Source: Bacteroidales bacterium | GTDB taxonomy: Bacteria > Bacteroidota > Bacteroidia > Bacteroidales > UBA932 | Assembly: GCA_017527625.1 (NCBI GenBank) | Contig: JAFXPV010000047.1 | Coordinates: 1 to 53,319 of the forward strand | Direction of reading: 5' to 3' | DNA: 53,319 bases | Shown: positions 40,507-48,774 of the stretch, piece after piece | How positions within the stretch are numbered: position 1 is the first letter of the stretch | Layout of the letters: each line of letters opens with the position of its first letter | Translations under genes and position numbers: made by a program | Notes under the pieces: model-generated | What the model saw: only the letters and a program-made list of their open reading frames with translations | What the model was told of the DNA's origin: nothing | Database searches by the model: none

Positions 40507-41598
40507 ATGGCAAGACAACTGGACATAATTCCCGTAGAAGACTGGGGCTTCTTCACTCTCCCCAAACCGATGGTTATCGCCGGCCCGTGCAGCGCCGAGA
40601 CTGAAGAACAAGTGTTGGAAACCGCCCGCGGACTGCGCGCCCTCGGCATCAATATGTTCCGCGCAGGTATCTGGAAACCCCGCACCCACCCGGGATGCTT
40701 CGAAGGCATAGGCACCCAGGGCCTGAGGTGGCTCCAGCGCGTGAAACAGGAGACAGGCCTGAAGGTCTGCACCGAGGTTGCGAACGAGAAGCACGTCTAC
40801 GAATGTCTCAAATACGGCATCGATATGGTCTGGGTGGGCGCACGTACGACCGCCAACCCGTTTATGGTGCAGGAGATTGCCAACGCCCTGCGCGACACTG
40901 ATATGCCGGTGCTGGTCAAGAATCCCGTCAATCCCGACCTCGACCTCTGGATAGGAGCTCTCGAGCGTCTCAATATGGCCGGCATCAAGAAGCTCGGCGT
41001 GATACACCGCGGCTTCACTTCGTTCCGCAAGCTGAAATACCGCAACGACCCGGGCTGGAAGATTGCCGTCGAGCTGCGCACCCGCTATCCCGAACTGCCG
41101 TTCTTCGCAGATCCCAGCCATATGGGCGGCGCCCGCGGCTACATCCTCGAGCTGTCGCAGAGGGCTCTGGACCTCGGTCTTGACGGTCTTATGATCGAAA
41201 GCCACTGCAATCCCGAATGTGCGCTCAGCGACGCTTCCCAGCAGCTTACCCCGGCTCAGCTCCACGACTTGCTGGGAGAGATCAGGGTCCGCGAGAAACA
41301 GAGCGACGACAAGGATTTCACCGAGAATCTGCAGCAGCTGCGTGCCAACATCGACGTTATCGACGAGGAGCTGCTGAAGCTGCTCCAGTCCCGTATGGAA
41401 ATCAGCCGCCAGATCGGTGAGTACAAGAAGGCGCACAACGTGGCCATCGTCCAGGCTCAGCGCTGGGACGAAATCTTGGGAGAGATGGTGAAGGAAGGTG
41501 CTGCCCACGGCCTGCCGGAAGAGTTCGTGGCAGCAGTCTACAATGCCATCCACACTGCCTCAGTACAGGCTCAGAACGAAATCCTGGAAAGCGAATAG
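40507..41598 (+). CDS. 3-Deoxy-7-phosphoheptulonate synthase fused to chorismate mutase
   Basis: 363 aa. The N-terminal domain (about 1-265) is a DAHP synthase of the small Bacillus AroA type: MVIAGPCSAETEEQVLETA, FRAGIWKPRTHPG, VWVGARTTANPFMVQEIA, LVKNPVNPDLDLWIGALERL, FADPSHMGG and SHCNPECALSDA. The C-terminal helical domain (about 275-363; RANIDVIDEELLKLLQSRME) is an AroQ-type chorismate mutase. One chain thus has the entry step to aromatics and the step making prephenate. It is the last gene of the operon, 7 nt from the stop of convergent aroC. Confidence 0.94.
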   Translation: MARQLDIIPVEDWGFFTLPKPMVIAGPCSAETEEQVLETARGLRALGINMFRAGIWKPRTHPGCFEGIGTQGLRWLQRVKQETGLKVCTEVANEKHVYECLKYGIDMVWVGARTTANPFMVQEIANALRDTDMPVLVKNPVNPDLDLWIGALERLNMAGIKKLGVIHRGFTSFRKLKYRNDPGWKIAVELRTRYPELPFFADPSHMGGARGYILELSQRALDLGLDGLMIESHCNPECALSDASQQLTPAQLHDLLGEIRVREKQSDDKDFTENLQQLRANIDVIDEELLKLLQSRMEISRQIGEYKKAHNVAIVQAQRWDEILGEMVKEGAAHGLPEEFVAAVYNAIHTASVQAQNEILESE

Positions 41599-41605
41599 CT
41601 GTTTC

Positions 41606-42589
41606 TTACGCGCATCTGACAAGGTCCGCAAGGACGATCGCGGTCATTGCTTCGACGATGACCGGGGTGCGCAGCGCGAAGCAGGTGTCGTGGCGGCCGG
41701 GCACGGTCAGCTGCGTCATCCCGCCTGCAGCGAAGTCCCAGGTCTGCTGAGCTTTCCCTATGCTGGAAGTGGGCTTGAAAGCCACTCGGAACACTAACGG
41801 GGCTCCGTTGGTGATGCCGCCGTTCACTCCGCCGCTGCCGTTCTTGAGGGCCGCAGCCGCAGGGTTGCCGAAGGGGTCGTTGTGCTCTGAACCTTTCATA
41901 CGGGCAGCCTTGAAGCCGTCGCCGAACTCAATGCCGCGCACGCCGGGTATCGCGAAGATTGCGTGCGATATCAGCGACTCCACAGAATCGAAGAACGGCT
42001 CGCCGAGACCTGCGGGAAGGATGCCTGTGCGGCACTCTACGATGCCTCCGACAGAATCGTGTTCCCTGACAGCATTCTCAAGGACTGATTTCCAGCCGTC
42101 GGGAGCGTCTGCAGCAGCCACTCCGCCTACTTCCACCAGGCGCGCTTCGATGTCGACGCCGGCCATCTTCTTGGCTACGACGCCGGCAGCCACGATCGGG
42201 AGGGTCAGGCGGCCTGAAAAATGTCCGCCGCCGCGGGGGTCGTTGAAACCGCCCCATTTGACAGCGGCCGTGCGGTCTGCGTGGCCGGGGCGGGGCACAT
42301 CCTTGAACTGGCTGTAGTCAGCGCTGCGGGTGTTGCCGTTACGGAAGATGACGGCCAGCGGGGCTCCTGTGGTGAAACCCTCGTAGACTCCGCTGAGTAT
42401 CTCCGGGAGGTCAGCCTCGATGCGGGGGGTGGTGCCGGGAGCTCCGCTCTTGCGGCGGGCTATGTCTGCCATAAAATCTTCCTGAGACAGCTTGATGCCG
42501 GGAGTCACTCCGTCCATCACCGCTCCGATGGCTTCGCCGTGAGACTCTCCGAATATCGATACCCTGAAAATTCTGCCGAATGAGTTCAT
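41606..42589 (-). CDS. aroC: Chorismate synthase
   Basis: 327 aa. It converts EPSP to chorismate using reduced FMN. It starts MNSFGRIFRVSIFGESHGEAIG with the first signature, followed by PRPGHADRTAAVKWGGFNDPRGGG (about 103-126) and, at the C-terminus, GRHDTCFALRTPVIVEAMTA. It is somewhat shorter than most chorismate synthases (350-360 aa), but all signatures are present. It lies 46 nt after the aroD-aroA fusion on the same strand and is probably transcribed from aroB. Confidence 0.93.
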   Translation of the reverse strand: MNSFGRIFRVSIFGESHGEAIGAVMDGVTPGIKLSQEDFMADIARRKSGAPGTTPRIEADLPEILSGVYEGFTTGAPLAVIFRNGNTRSADYSQFKDVPRPGHADRTAAVKWGGFNDPRGGGHFSGRLTLPIVAAGVVAKKMAGVDIEARLVEVGGVAAADAPDGWKSVLENAVREHDSVGGIVECRTGILPAGLGEPFFDSVESLISHAIFAIPGVRGIEFGDGFKAARMKGSEHNDPFGNPAAAALKNGSGGVNGGITNGAPLVFRVAFKPTSSIGKAQQTWDFAAGGMTQLTVPGRHDTCFALRTPVIVEAMTAIVLADLVRCA

Positions 42590-42635
42590 ACCACAAGTTT
42601 CGCAAGTCTATTATTGTTCGTTATCGTGATGCACT

Positions 42636-44660
42636 TTAAAAGTACAAAAATGATTCAAATAGTTTCAGAAATGTAGGAAATGACTTTGAGACACAATCTG
42701 TATCATCTATAATAATGGGGCCATCGGCGCCGAGGGATGCGACCTTAAGGGCCATCACCATACGGTGGTCGTGGCCGGAGGTGTAGCTGCCGCCCTTCAG
42801 CAGGTTTCCGCTGAGCAGCCTTGACTGCAGGGAGTGGCCTTCTATGTACATCGTGTCCCTCTCTATCGCTGCTTTTACGCCCATCTGCTGCAGCATCGTC
42901 AGGATGGCTGCCGCACGGTCGCTTTCCTTGCCGGCCAGGCGGCCGGTGCCGTTGATGGCTGAGACGCCTTCGCTGAAGGCAGCCAGCAGAGCCACTATCG
43001 GGAAGATGTCGGGGCAGTCGTTGGCGTCGGTCTCGAAGGCCGTCAGAGGGGCTTTCTGCACGTGGACCGTGCCTTCTTCGGTCTGATATACGATGGCGCC
43101 GGCCTCAGCGAGTATTTCGAGGATGGCGCTGTCGGCCTGCAGCGAGCCGAGCTCCAGGCCCGAGACATCCGCGCTGCCGAAGATTGCGCCCGCCACAAGG
43201 AAATTGGCGGCGGAGCTCCAGTCTCCTTCGATGCGGAAGTCAGCCGCGTGGTATCTCTGGCCGCCTTTCATCTCGAAATCTATGTCGCCGTCGGCCGTGA
43301 TGCTGTCCACCTCTATGCCGAAGCTGTTCAGTACGTCCAGCGTCACAAGCAGATAAGGCACGCTGCGGGGGTCCTTCACGTGTATTATGGAGTCCTTGTC
43401 CAGCAGCGGGAGGGCGGCCATCAGGCCGGATATGATCTGGGAGCCGTCGCGGCCGGAAACGGTGGCTTCGCCGGGGGCCAGGGGGCTTTCGATGGTCAGC
43501 GGGACGGTGAGGGGGGCGTCTGCCCCGGGATCTGCATTGCGCAGCTGCGAACCGAAGGCTGCCATAGCCTGTGCGGCGCCTTTCAGCGGGCGGCCCACCA
43601 GCGTCTTCTCGCCAGTTACTTTCAGCGCCTTGCCGTTGAGTACGGCCATCAGCGGGACGGTCATCCTTGTCAGGAAGCCGGATTCTCCCACGTGCACGCT
43701 GTCGACGGCGAGGGTGCCGGGGCGTGCCGCTATGCCTTTTACTGTCAGGCGGCTGCCGTCACGCTCCACGCCAGCTCCCAGCGACTTCACCAGCGCAATC
43801 GCGCTCTCGTTGTCTCCGCAGGGAGAATAGCCCTCGAGATGCGACACTCCGTCGGCCAGCGCTGCAGCCAGGATGGCCCGCTGGGCATAGCTCTTCGAGC
43901 AGGGAATGGCGATGGTACGGCTGGCGGAAGCCACGCCGCAGCTTCCGGGGCCGGAAAAAGGGCTGATTTCCCGGCCGTGCGATGCTTCCTGTGGCGTTCT
44001 GTGCCCCGGAAAGGTCCTGCCACCGTAGACTGCTTCGGCCATATCTTTCCAGGCCCATTGGCCCGGGGCGGCGGCCTCTTCTTCTGTCAATGCACAGTAG
44101 GTGTAGGGCGCTCCTTTGACAAGGCAGGCGAGCCGCGTGGCGCGACCGGCCTCTCCCATACAGAAAGCCAGCAGGCTGCCGGGCGTGGCGGTCTCATAAA
44201 GCTCCATCACCCTGTCGCAGCAAGCGTCGTCGGTGGCCGTCGTGACTATCTTGGCAAGGTCTGCACCCTCGTCGAAGCAGCGCTCCATTACGGCTTTCAG
44301 CTCGCTGGCGGCAGGCGTTCCCCCGAAATCGTGGAACGAGCGGATATATCTGGCGCCGGCCTCTTCGGCTATCGAGCCTATCTTCTCGGCAAGGGCTGCG
44401 GAGGCTTCAATCTCAAGGTCGACATATCGGGCGCCGGCGCGGATGGCAGCTTCCAGACGCTTTCCGGCCTCCTGCTCGCCGCCGCATTCTGCAGCCCTGC
44501 AGGTCGCCACCAGCGGAATGTCGGTTTCACTGAACAGGGTCTCGATGTCTTCGAGACTCAGGGGGCAGCGGTCGAGACGAATCTCGGCCATCTCCAGCCC
44601 TTCGGCCAGAGCCTGCCTGATGCCGGCCAGGTTGCGGCCTTGTATGCTGACACAAATCAT
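42636..44660 (-). CDS. Fusion of type I 3-dehydroquinate dehydratase and EPSP synthase (AroD-AroA)
   Basis: 674 aa with two enzymes. Residues about 1-215 are a type I dehydroquinase: EIRLD (26-30), catalytic His110 in RSFHDFGGTP, Schiff-base Lys137 in DLAKIVTTA, and FCMGEAGRATRL. A linker (about 215-247) follows. Residues about 248-674 are EPSP synthase: IPCSKSYAQRAIL (Lys256), HVGESGFLTRM (where GNAGTAMR is common), GRDGSQIISGLMAALPLL, the catalytic Asp in NDCPDIFPIV, and DHRMVMALKVASLG. The two act at steps 3 and 6 of the shikimate pathway; aroE and aroK are not in the window. The start overlaps the aroB stop by 4 nt. There is no frameshift or stop in the linker. Confidence 0.93.
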   Translation of the reverse strand: MICVSIQGRNLAGIRQALAEGLEMAEIRLDRCPLSLEDIETLFSETDIPLVATCRAAECGGEQEAGKRLEAAIRAGARYVDLEIEASAALAEKIGSIAEEAGARYIRSFHDFGGTPAASELKAVMERCFDEGADLAKIVTTATDDACCDRVMELYETATPGSLLAFCMGEAGRATRLACLVKGAPYTYCALTEEEAAAPGQWAWKDMAEAVYGGRTFPGHRTPQEASHGREISPFSGPGSCGVASASRTIAIPCSKSYAQRAILAAALADGVSHLEGYSPCGDNESAIALVKSLGAGVERDGSRLTVKGIAARPGTLAVDSVHVGESGFLTRMTVPLMAVLNGKALKVTGEKTLVGRPLKGAAQAMAAFGSQLRNADPGADAPLTVPLTIESPLAPGEATVSGRDGSQIISGLMAALPLLDKDSIIHVKDPRSVPYLLVTLDVLNSFGIEVDSITADGDIDFEMKGGQRYHAADFRIEGDWSSAANFLVAGAIFGSADVSGLELGSLQADSAILEILAEAGAIVYQTEEGTVHVQKAPLTAFETDANDCPDIFPIVALLAAFSEGVSAINGTGRLAGKESDRAAAILTMLQQMGVKAAIERDTMYIEGHSLQSRLLSGNLLKGGSYTSGHDHRMVMALKVASLGADGPIIIDDTDCVSKSFPTFLKLFESFLYF

Positions 44661-45715
44661 AGCTTTGCAATCGCTTCAGCGACCGTCATATCTTCGATGC
44701 AGACGTCGCCGATGCTTCTAATAAGGACAAAATGTACCTTGCCGCCCTCGGCCTTCTTGTCTTTGAGCATAGCGGCTTCAAGGCTCTTCGCGGGGAAGGG
44801 CAGCGCCGTGGGCAGGCCTGCAGCTTCGAAGTCGCTGCGCAGCTTGTTGGCAAGGCTGCTGTCGGTGAGACGGGCTGCAGCGATGATGCCGATGGCCACC
44901 GCCTCGCCGTGGGTTATGTCGCGCTGCTGCTCGCGGGCGAGCCACTCGATGGCGTGGGCGAAGGTATGGCCGAGGTTGAGCTTGCGGCGCTCGCCGTTTT
45001 CGAACTGGTCGCGGCTCACCACGCCGGCCTTCACCGCAGCGGCTGCGAATATCAGCCCTCGCAGCTCTGCAGCGCGGCTGGCGATGCTCGCGCCCGCGGC
45101 TATGTCGCCCAGCAGCGCGACGGCCTTTTCGTAGTTGCCGCCGTCTTCGATGATGAAGGTCTTGAGCAGCTCTGCGGCGCCGGAGCGGAAATCCCTCGCC
45201 GGCAGGGTCTCCAGCACGTCGGGGCAGATAAGCGTGAATTCAGGCTGGCGGATCACGCCGACCATATTCTTCAGGGATTTGAAGTTCACCCCGGTCTTGC
45301 CGCCGATGGCAGCGTCGACCTGGGCCAGCAAGGTGGTGGGGATGAAGGCGAAGCGGATGCCGCGCTTGTAGATCGAAGCGGCGAACCCGGCCATATCGGT
45401 GGTGATGCCGCCGCCGACCGCCAGCAGAAGGGCGTCCCTGTCGGCGCCGCTTTCCAGCAGCCAGTCTTCGATGTCCATCACGGTCTGTATGGTCTTGCTC
45501 TCCTCGCTGACGCTTATCTGGCGGACTGCGGCCAGACGGCCGGTGGCTTCAAGGGCCCGGGCGACCTTGCGGGCGTGGACGGCTGCATTGGCGTCATAGA
45601 CCATCCAGATGCGGCCGTAAGGCGCTGCTGCAGCGGCTACATCCCCGACGCCTGCGCCGGAAAGCACCCGGCTCAGCAAACGGCCCTCTTCCCTTATCTC
45701 TATTACATCTTGCAT
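44657..45715 (-). CDS. aroB: 3-Dehydroquinate synthase
   Basis: 352-aa NAD- and metal-dependent enzyme for step 2 of the shikimate pathway. Visible: VGGGITTDMAGFAASIYKRG (NAD loop), IPTTLLAQVDAAIGGKTGVN, the metal-ligand Glu in FRSGAAELLK, and metal-ligand His residues in LNLGHTFAHAIEW and the ITHGEAVAIG block. It heads the minus-strand run aroB-aroDA-aroC. The ATG lies seven bases after the TATCTTTG box, so the mRNA is nearly leaderless. Confidence 0.95.
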   Translation of the reverse strand: MQDVIEIREEGRLLSRVLSGAGVGDVAAAAAPYGRIWMVYDANAAVHARKVARALEATGRLAAVRQISVSEESKTIQTVMDIEDWLLESGADRDALLLAVGGGITTDMAGFAASIYKRGIRFAFIPTTLLAQVDAAIGGKTGVNFKSLKNMVGVIRQPEFTLICPDVLETLPARDFRSGAAELLKTFIIEDGGNYEKAVALLGDIAAGASIASRAAELRGLIFAAAAVKAGVVSRDQFENGERRKLNLGHTFAHAIEWLAREQQRDITHGEAVAIGIIAAARLTDSSLANKLRSDFEAAGLPTALPFPAKSLEAAMLKDKKAEGGKVHFVLIRSIGDVCIEDMTVAEAIAKL

Positions 45716-45722
45716 AGTGTCA

Positions 45723-45757
45723 CAAAGATAGGAAATAGTTGTAATTGATTATATTTG
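45723..45757. promoter_or_regulatory. Back-to-back -7 boxes of aroB (minus) and the rhodanese-MBL gene (plus)
   Basis: Minus-strand TATCTTTG at 45723-45730 serves aroB. Plus-strand TATATTTG at 45750-45757 serves the rhodanese gene, 22 nt before its ATG. Both match TAnnTTTG; they are 19 bp apart, so the two promoters must share flanking DNA. Confidence 0.55.
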
Positions 45758-45779
45758 CAATACTTTGAAAGCGACTCTT

Positions 45780-46820
45780 ATGAAACGTTATCTGTTACTA
45801 TGCCTGCTGGCCGTGGTTGGCCTTAGCAGCTGCAAAGGGTTCGAAACTGTTCCCGCTGACGAGTTTGAAGCACGCATCGCTGACGGCAAGGCGCAGCTTG
45901 TCGATGTGCGTACCAGAGAAGAATATTATGCCGGCTACATTCCCGGCGCCATCAATATCGACAGCCGCCTGACCATCTTCCCCGACCTGGTCAAGACCTC
46001 TTTGGACCCTGCAGTGCCGGTGGCTGTATACTGCCGCAGCGGAAGGCGCAGCGCCGAGGCTGCCAAGACGCTGGCCAAAGCCGGCTATCAGGTGTTCGAC
46101 CTTGACGGCGGAGTGCTCGCCTGGTCTGCCGCCGGCAAAGGACTGACCGACATCGACAACAATGAGGTTGACATCTTCACCACCCCTTCGGGCAAGGAAG
46201 TGTATTTCCACGCCCTCGCCCACGCAAGCTTCTATATAGTCTATGACGAGCTGAACATCTATGTGGACCCTGTCACCAGGTCCGGCCGCAAGGAGTTCAA
46301 CTACCTGATGTTCCCCAGGGCCAATTATGTGCTCCTGACCCACGAGCACGGCGACCACTTCGACCGCAATGCCCTCGCCGTGATGACTAACGCCCAGCTT
46401 GTGACCAACGCCCGCTGCGCCGAGATGACCGGCTACGGCACCGTGATGGCCAACGGCGACGCGCTGCAGCTGCGCGACGACATCAAGGTCGAGGCCGTGC
46501 CTGCCTACAACTGCACCGAGGGCCGCACCCAGTTCCATCCCAAGGGTCGTGACAACGGCTTCATCCTGACTCTCGACGGGCTGCGCATCTACATCGCCGG
46601 CGACACCGAGGATGTTCCCGAGATGGCCGACATCAAGGACATCGACGTGGCCTTTTTGCCGTGCAACCAGCCTTATACGATGACTCCCGACCAGCTTGTG
46701 AATGCGGTTAAGATTGTCAAGCCGAAAACTGTGTTCCCCTACCACTACAGCAGCACAGACGTCAGCGTGCTCCCGGGACTCCTCCCCGGCACCGACGTCC
46801 GTATCCGCCAGTATCAGTAA
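45780..46820 (+). CDS. Lipoprotein with rhodanese domain and UlaG-like metallo-beta-lactamase domain
   Basis: 346 aa. The signal peptide ends VVGLSSC, giving lipidation at Cys18. Residues about 22-120 are a rhodanese domain: QLVDVRTREEYYAGYIPGA and the active-site loop VYCRSGRRSAE with the persulfide Cys, then FDLDGGVLAW. Residues about 135-346 are a metallo-beta-lactamase fold of the UlaG/L-ascorbate-lactonase kind: HASFYIVYDELNIYVDPV, LTHEHGDHFD, IYIAGDTEDVPEM and the final PYHYSSTD. Persulfide-dioxygenase fusions usually have the MBL part first. Acting in the periplasm or at the surface is inferred from the lipobox. The stop is 3 nt from the convergent glsB stop. Confidence 0.85.
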   Translation: MKRYLLLCLLAVVGLSSCKGFETVPADEFEARIADGKAQLVDVRTREEYYAGYIPGAINIDSRLTIFPDLVKTSLDPAVPVAVYCRSGRRSAEAAKTLAKAGYQVFDLDGGVLAWSAAGKGLTDIDNNEVDIFTTPSGKEVYFHALAHASFYIVYDELNIYVDPVTRSGRKEFNYLMFPRANYVLLTHEHGDHFDRNALAVMTNAQLVTNARCAEMTGYGTVMANGDALQLRDDIKVEAVPAYNCTEGRTQFHPKGRDNGFILTLDGLRIYIAGDTEDVPEMADIKDIDVAFLPCNQPYTMTPDQLVNAVKIVKPKTVFPYHYSSTDVSVLPGLLPGTDVRIRQYQ

Positions 46821-46823
46821 CAG

Positions 46824-47894
46824 CTAGAATTGCCTTCCGGCTTTCTTGAGCATACGCTTCACCTTGCGGTTGCGCATCGTCAGCCAGTGCTCGATCATCT
46901 CGTTCTCTATCTCCGCCTCGTCCATCACCACTTCCTTGTTCTTGCGGCGACGGCGGCGGAAGAAGCGCAGGTATGCGCCGACGTGGCGTCTCTTCTTCTC
47001 GTGATAGATGGCGTCGAAGGGTATCAGGATGCCCGTGTCCTCGATATTGTGCATCAGGCGGGTCACTGCCGTGCCGAACATCAGCATCTGGGATGTGGCA
47101 GAGACGTATGCGCTCACGTTGGGCGGGATGTTCACTCCCCTCATCCTCACGGCCGCGCGCAGCAGCTTGTAGTCCTCCACCTGGTCTTCCTTGTGCAATA
47201 TGAGGTCCATCAGGGCTGGGTCTGAGTCAGGCATCACGGCCTGGTCGTCCCAGGGGCGCACAAGCTCTTCCTTGTCGCCGAAATGCCTCCAGAGGTAATG
47301 GTATATCAGGTCCCTGGAGATATGGTCGTACGAAGGGTATATGGTGACTTTTCCGAAATAATAGAGCAGTCCGGGATTCTTCATTATGACGGCGATGAGG
47401 CCGTCCCAGAGGTTGTCCATCGCGAAAATGGACTTCGAGCCGAGCTTTGAACTCTGGTACTCCGGGGCCACGAAGTTGCGGCCGAGCTCGATGGAATAAG
47501 GCAGGTACTCATCTATGAACTTCTGCGAGAAGCGGAACTGGTGGGAGCTTGCGAGCATAGGCTGTCCCTTGCTGTCCAGCACGGCGTCGGAGCCGAAGAG
47601 GAAGCGGTAGCCACCGATGATGGCCTCGTTGTCCGGGTCCCAGACGATCAGCTGCTTGTAGGGCTTTTCCATCTTGTCGTACTCGTCAAGGTCGATCTCG
47701 TTGCCCGTGGAGCCGCCGGCCTCGCGGAAGGTGATTTCACGAAGGCGGCCTATTTCTGTGACGACGTTGGGAGAGTCGTGCCAGGTAACGATGTAAAGCT
47801 CGTTATGCCCCTTGTTGGTGTCTTCCAGCTTCTTGGATTTGGTAAGCTCTGCCTTGAGCAGTTCGACTGGTACTGGATCTATTATCTTTTTCAT
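46824..47894 (-). CDS. glsB: GNAT-fold N-acyltransferase, GlsB-like (glycine-lipid synthesis)
   Basis: 356 aa. The GNAT/OlsB-type acyltransferase core includes LREITFREAGGSTGNEIDLD, YKQLIVWDPDNEAIIGGYRF and YSIELGRNFVAPEYQ, the usual arrangement of the hemolysin-like acyltransferases. The C-terminal third is helical and ends in a very basic stretch (RRHVGAYLRFFRRRRRKNK). In Bacteroides thetaiotaomicron neighbouring genes glsB and glsA make N-acyl and then N,O-diacyl glycine lipids; the pair here has the same arrangement. It is the last gene of GH27-glsA-glsB, 13 nt after glsA. The GlsB assignment is by family and context. Confidence 0.8.
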   Translation of the reverse strand: MKKIIDPVPVELLKAELTKSKKLEDTNKGHNELYIVTWHDSPNVVTEIGRLREITFREAGGSTGNEIDLDEYDKMEKPYKQLIVWDPDNEAIIGGYRFLFGSDAVLDSKGQPMLASSHQFRFSQKFIDEYLPYSIELGRNFVAPEYQSSKLGSKSIFAMDNLWDGLIAVIMKNPGLLYYFGKVTIYPSYDHISRDLIYHYLWRHFGDKEELVRPWDDQAVMPDSDPALMDLILHKEDQVEDYKLLRAAVRMRGVNIPPNVSAYVSATSQMLMFGTAVTRLMHNIEDTGILIPFDAIYHEKKRRHVGAYLRFFRRRRRKNKEVVMDEAEIENEMIEHWLTMRNRKVKRMLKKAGRQF

Positions 47895-47907
47895 AGGGTT
47901 GAGGGTT

Positions 47908-48765
47908 TCAATCGATACCTGCAGGCCAGGGGTTGGAGACTATTCCGGCCATATCGAGCATTGTCTTGTGGGCGAGGGAGCGCATCCTGGCGGTCTCTTC
48001 CTTTCTGGGGACTGCAGTGTCCGGGACGATCGGGTCGCCGACGTGGATGGTGAGCAGCGGCTCTCCCTTGCCGAAGAGCTTGCGCCATCCGGTGCGGGGC
48101 CTGAACGTGATGATCATCGGGATTATGGGGAGGGAATACCTGTAGGCCATATTGAAGGTGCCCATCTTGAAGGGGCGCAGCGGGGCGTAGAACTTCCAGC
48201 TGCAGCTCTCGGGGAAGAGATGTATCCACTGGCCGCGCTTGCGCAGCTCGTCCAGCGCTTCGTCGAACTTCCTCATTCCGCCGCGGTCCTCGGGGATCGC
48301 TATGCCGCCGACGGCTTTCATTATGCCGCCGTCCTTGCCCCGGAAAGGCTGGGAGTACATCGGTATCCAGGCTTTGCGGAAGCGCATCGCCTGCATCACG
48401 CAGATCATATCCCAGCGGTGGACGTGGTTGCACACGGTCATAACGCCGTTCGCGATGAGCTTGCGGTTGCGGCGGATTTTATCCCGGCCTTCTATCCTGA
48501 GTCCGAAGCGGATGCGGTTCAGGGGGAAGGCCACAACCCAGGTGGCGAAGTACGTGAGGCCGCGAACGATCTTGTACTTCAGGGACTTGTCGAGATAGGT
48601 GTAGCTTTCGTCGAATTTGATGTCCTTGAGCTGGCCGCGGATGGGAGCCATCCTCGTGAAGGGGTTGTCTCCGGAGAATTCGTCGACGGGCTCAGGGACG
48701 TAGACATCATCCCTGACCTTGAAATTCCGGTACGCCGGTCCGAGATATGAATAGTCTTTTGCCAT
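47908..48765 (-). CDS. glsA: PlsC-like O-acyltransferase, GlsA-like
   Basis: 285-aa membrane-associated acyltransferase. The His-x4-Asp catalytic motif is in CNHVHRWDMI; the second block is FRGKDGGIMKAVGGIAIPED, and the third reads HLFPESCSW. A hydrophobic stretch near residues 75-90 (LTYFATWVVAFPL) may anchor it. Paired with the GNAT enzyme downstream, it probably adds the second acyl chain to an N-acylated glycine. A 1-acylglycerol-3-phosphate acyltransferase role is the main alternative. It lies 9 nt after the GH27 gene. Confidence 0.8.
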   Translation of the reverse strand: MAKDYSYLGPAYRNFKVRDDVYVPEPVDEFSGDNPFTRMAPIRGQLKDIKFDESYTYLDKSLKYKIVRGLTYFATWVVAFPLNRIRFGLRIEGRDKIRRNRKLIANGVMTVCNHVHRWDMICVMQAMRFRKAWIPMYSQPFRGKDGGIMKAVGGIAIPEDRGGMRKFDEALDELRKRGQWIHLFPESCSWKFYAPLRPFKMGTFNMAYRYSLPIIPMIITFRPRTGWRKLFGKGEPLLTIHVGDPIVPDTAVPRKEETARMRSLAHKTMLDMAGIVSNPWPAGID

Positions 48766-48774
48766 TGACAGTCG

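Noticed and set aside
43062..45134. Long open frames opposite aroB/aroDA (690 codons), and similar ones opposite aspS (9210-11030) and the GH2 gene (22210-24165)
   Set aside because: They mirror well-supported genes on the other strand; high third-position GC keeps the antisense frame open. Their translations show no motifs.
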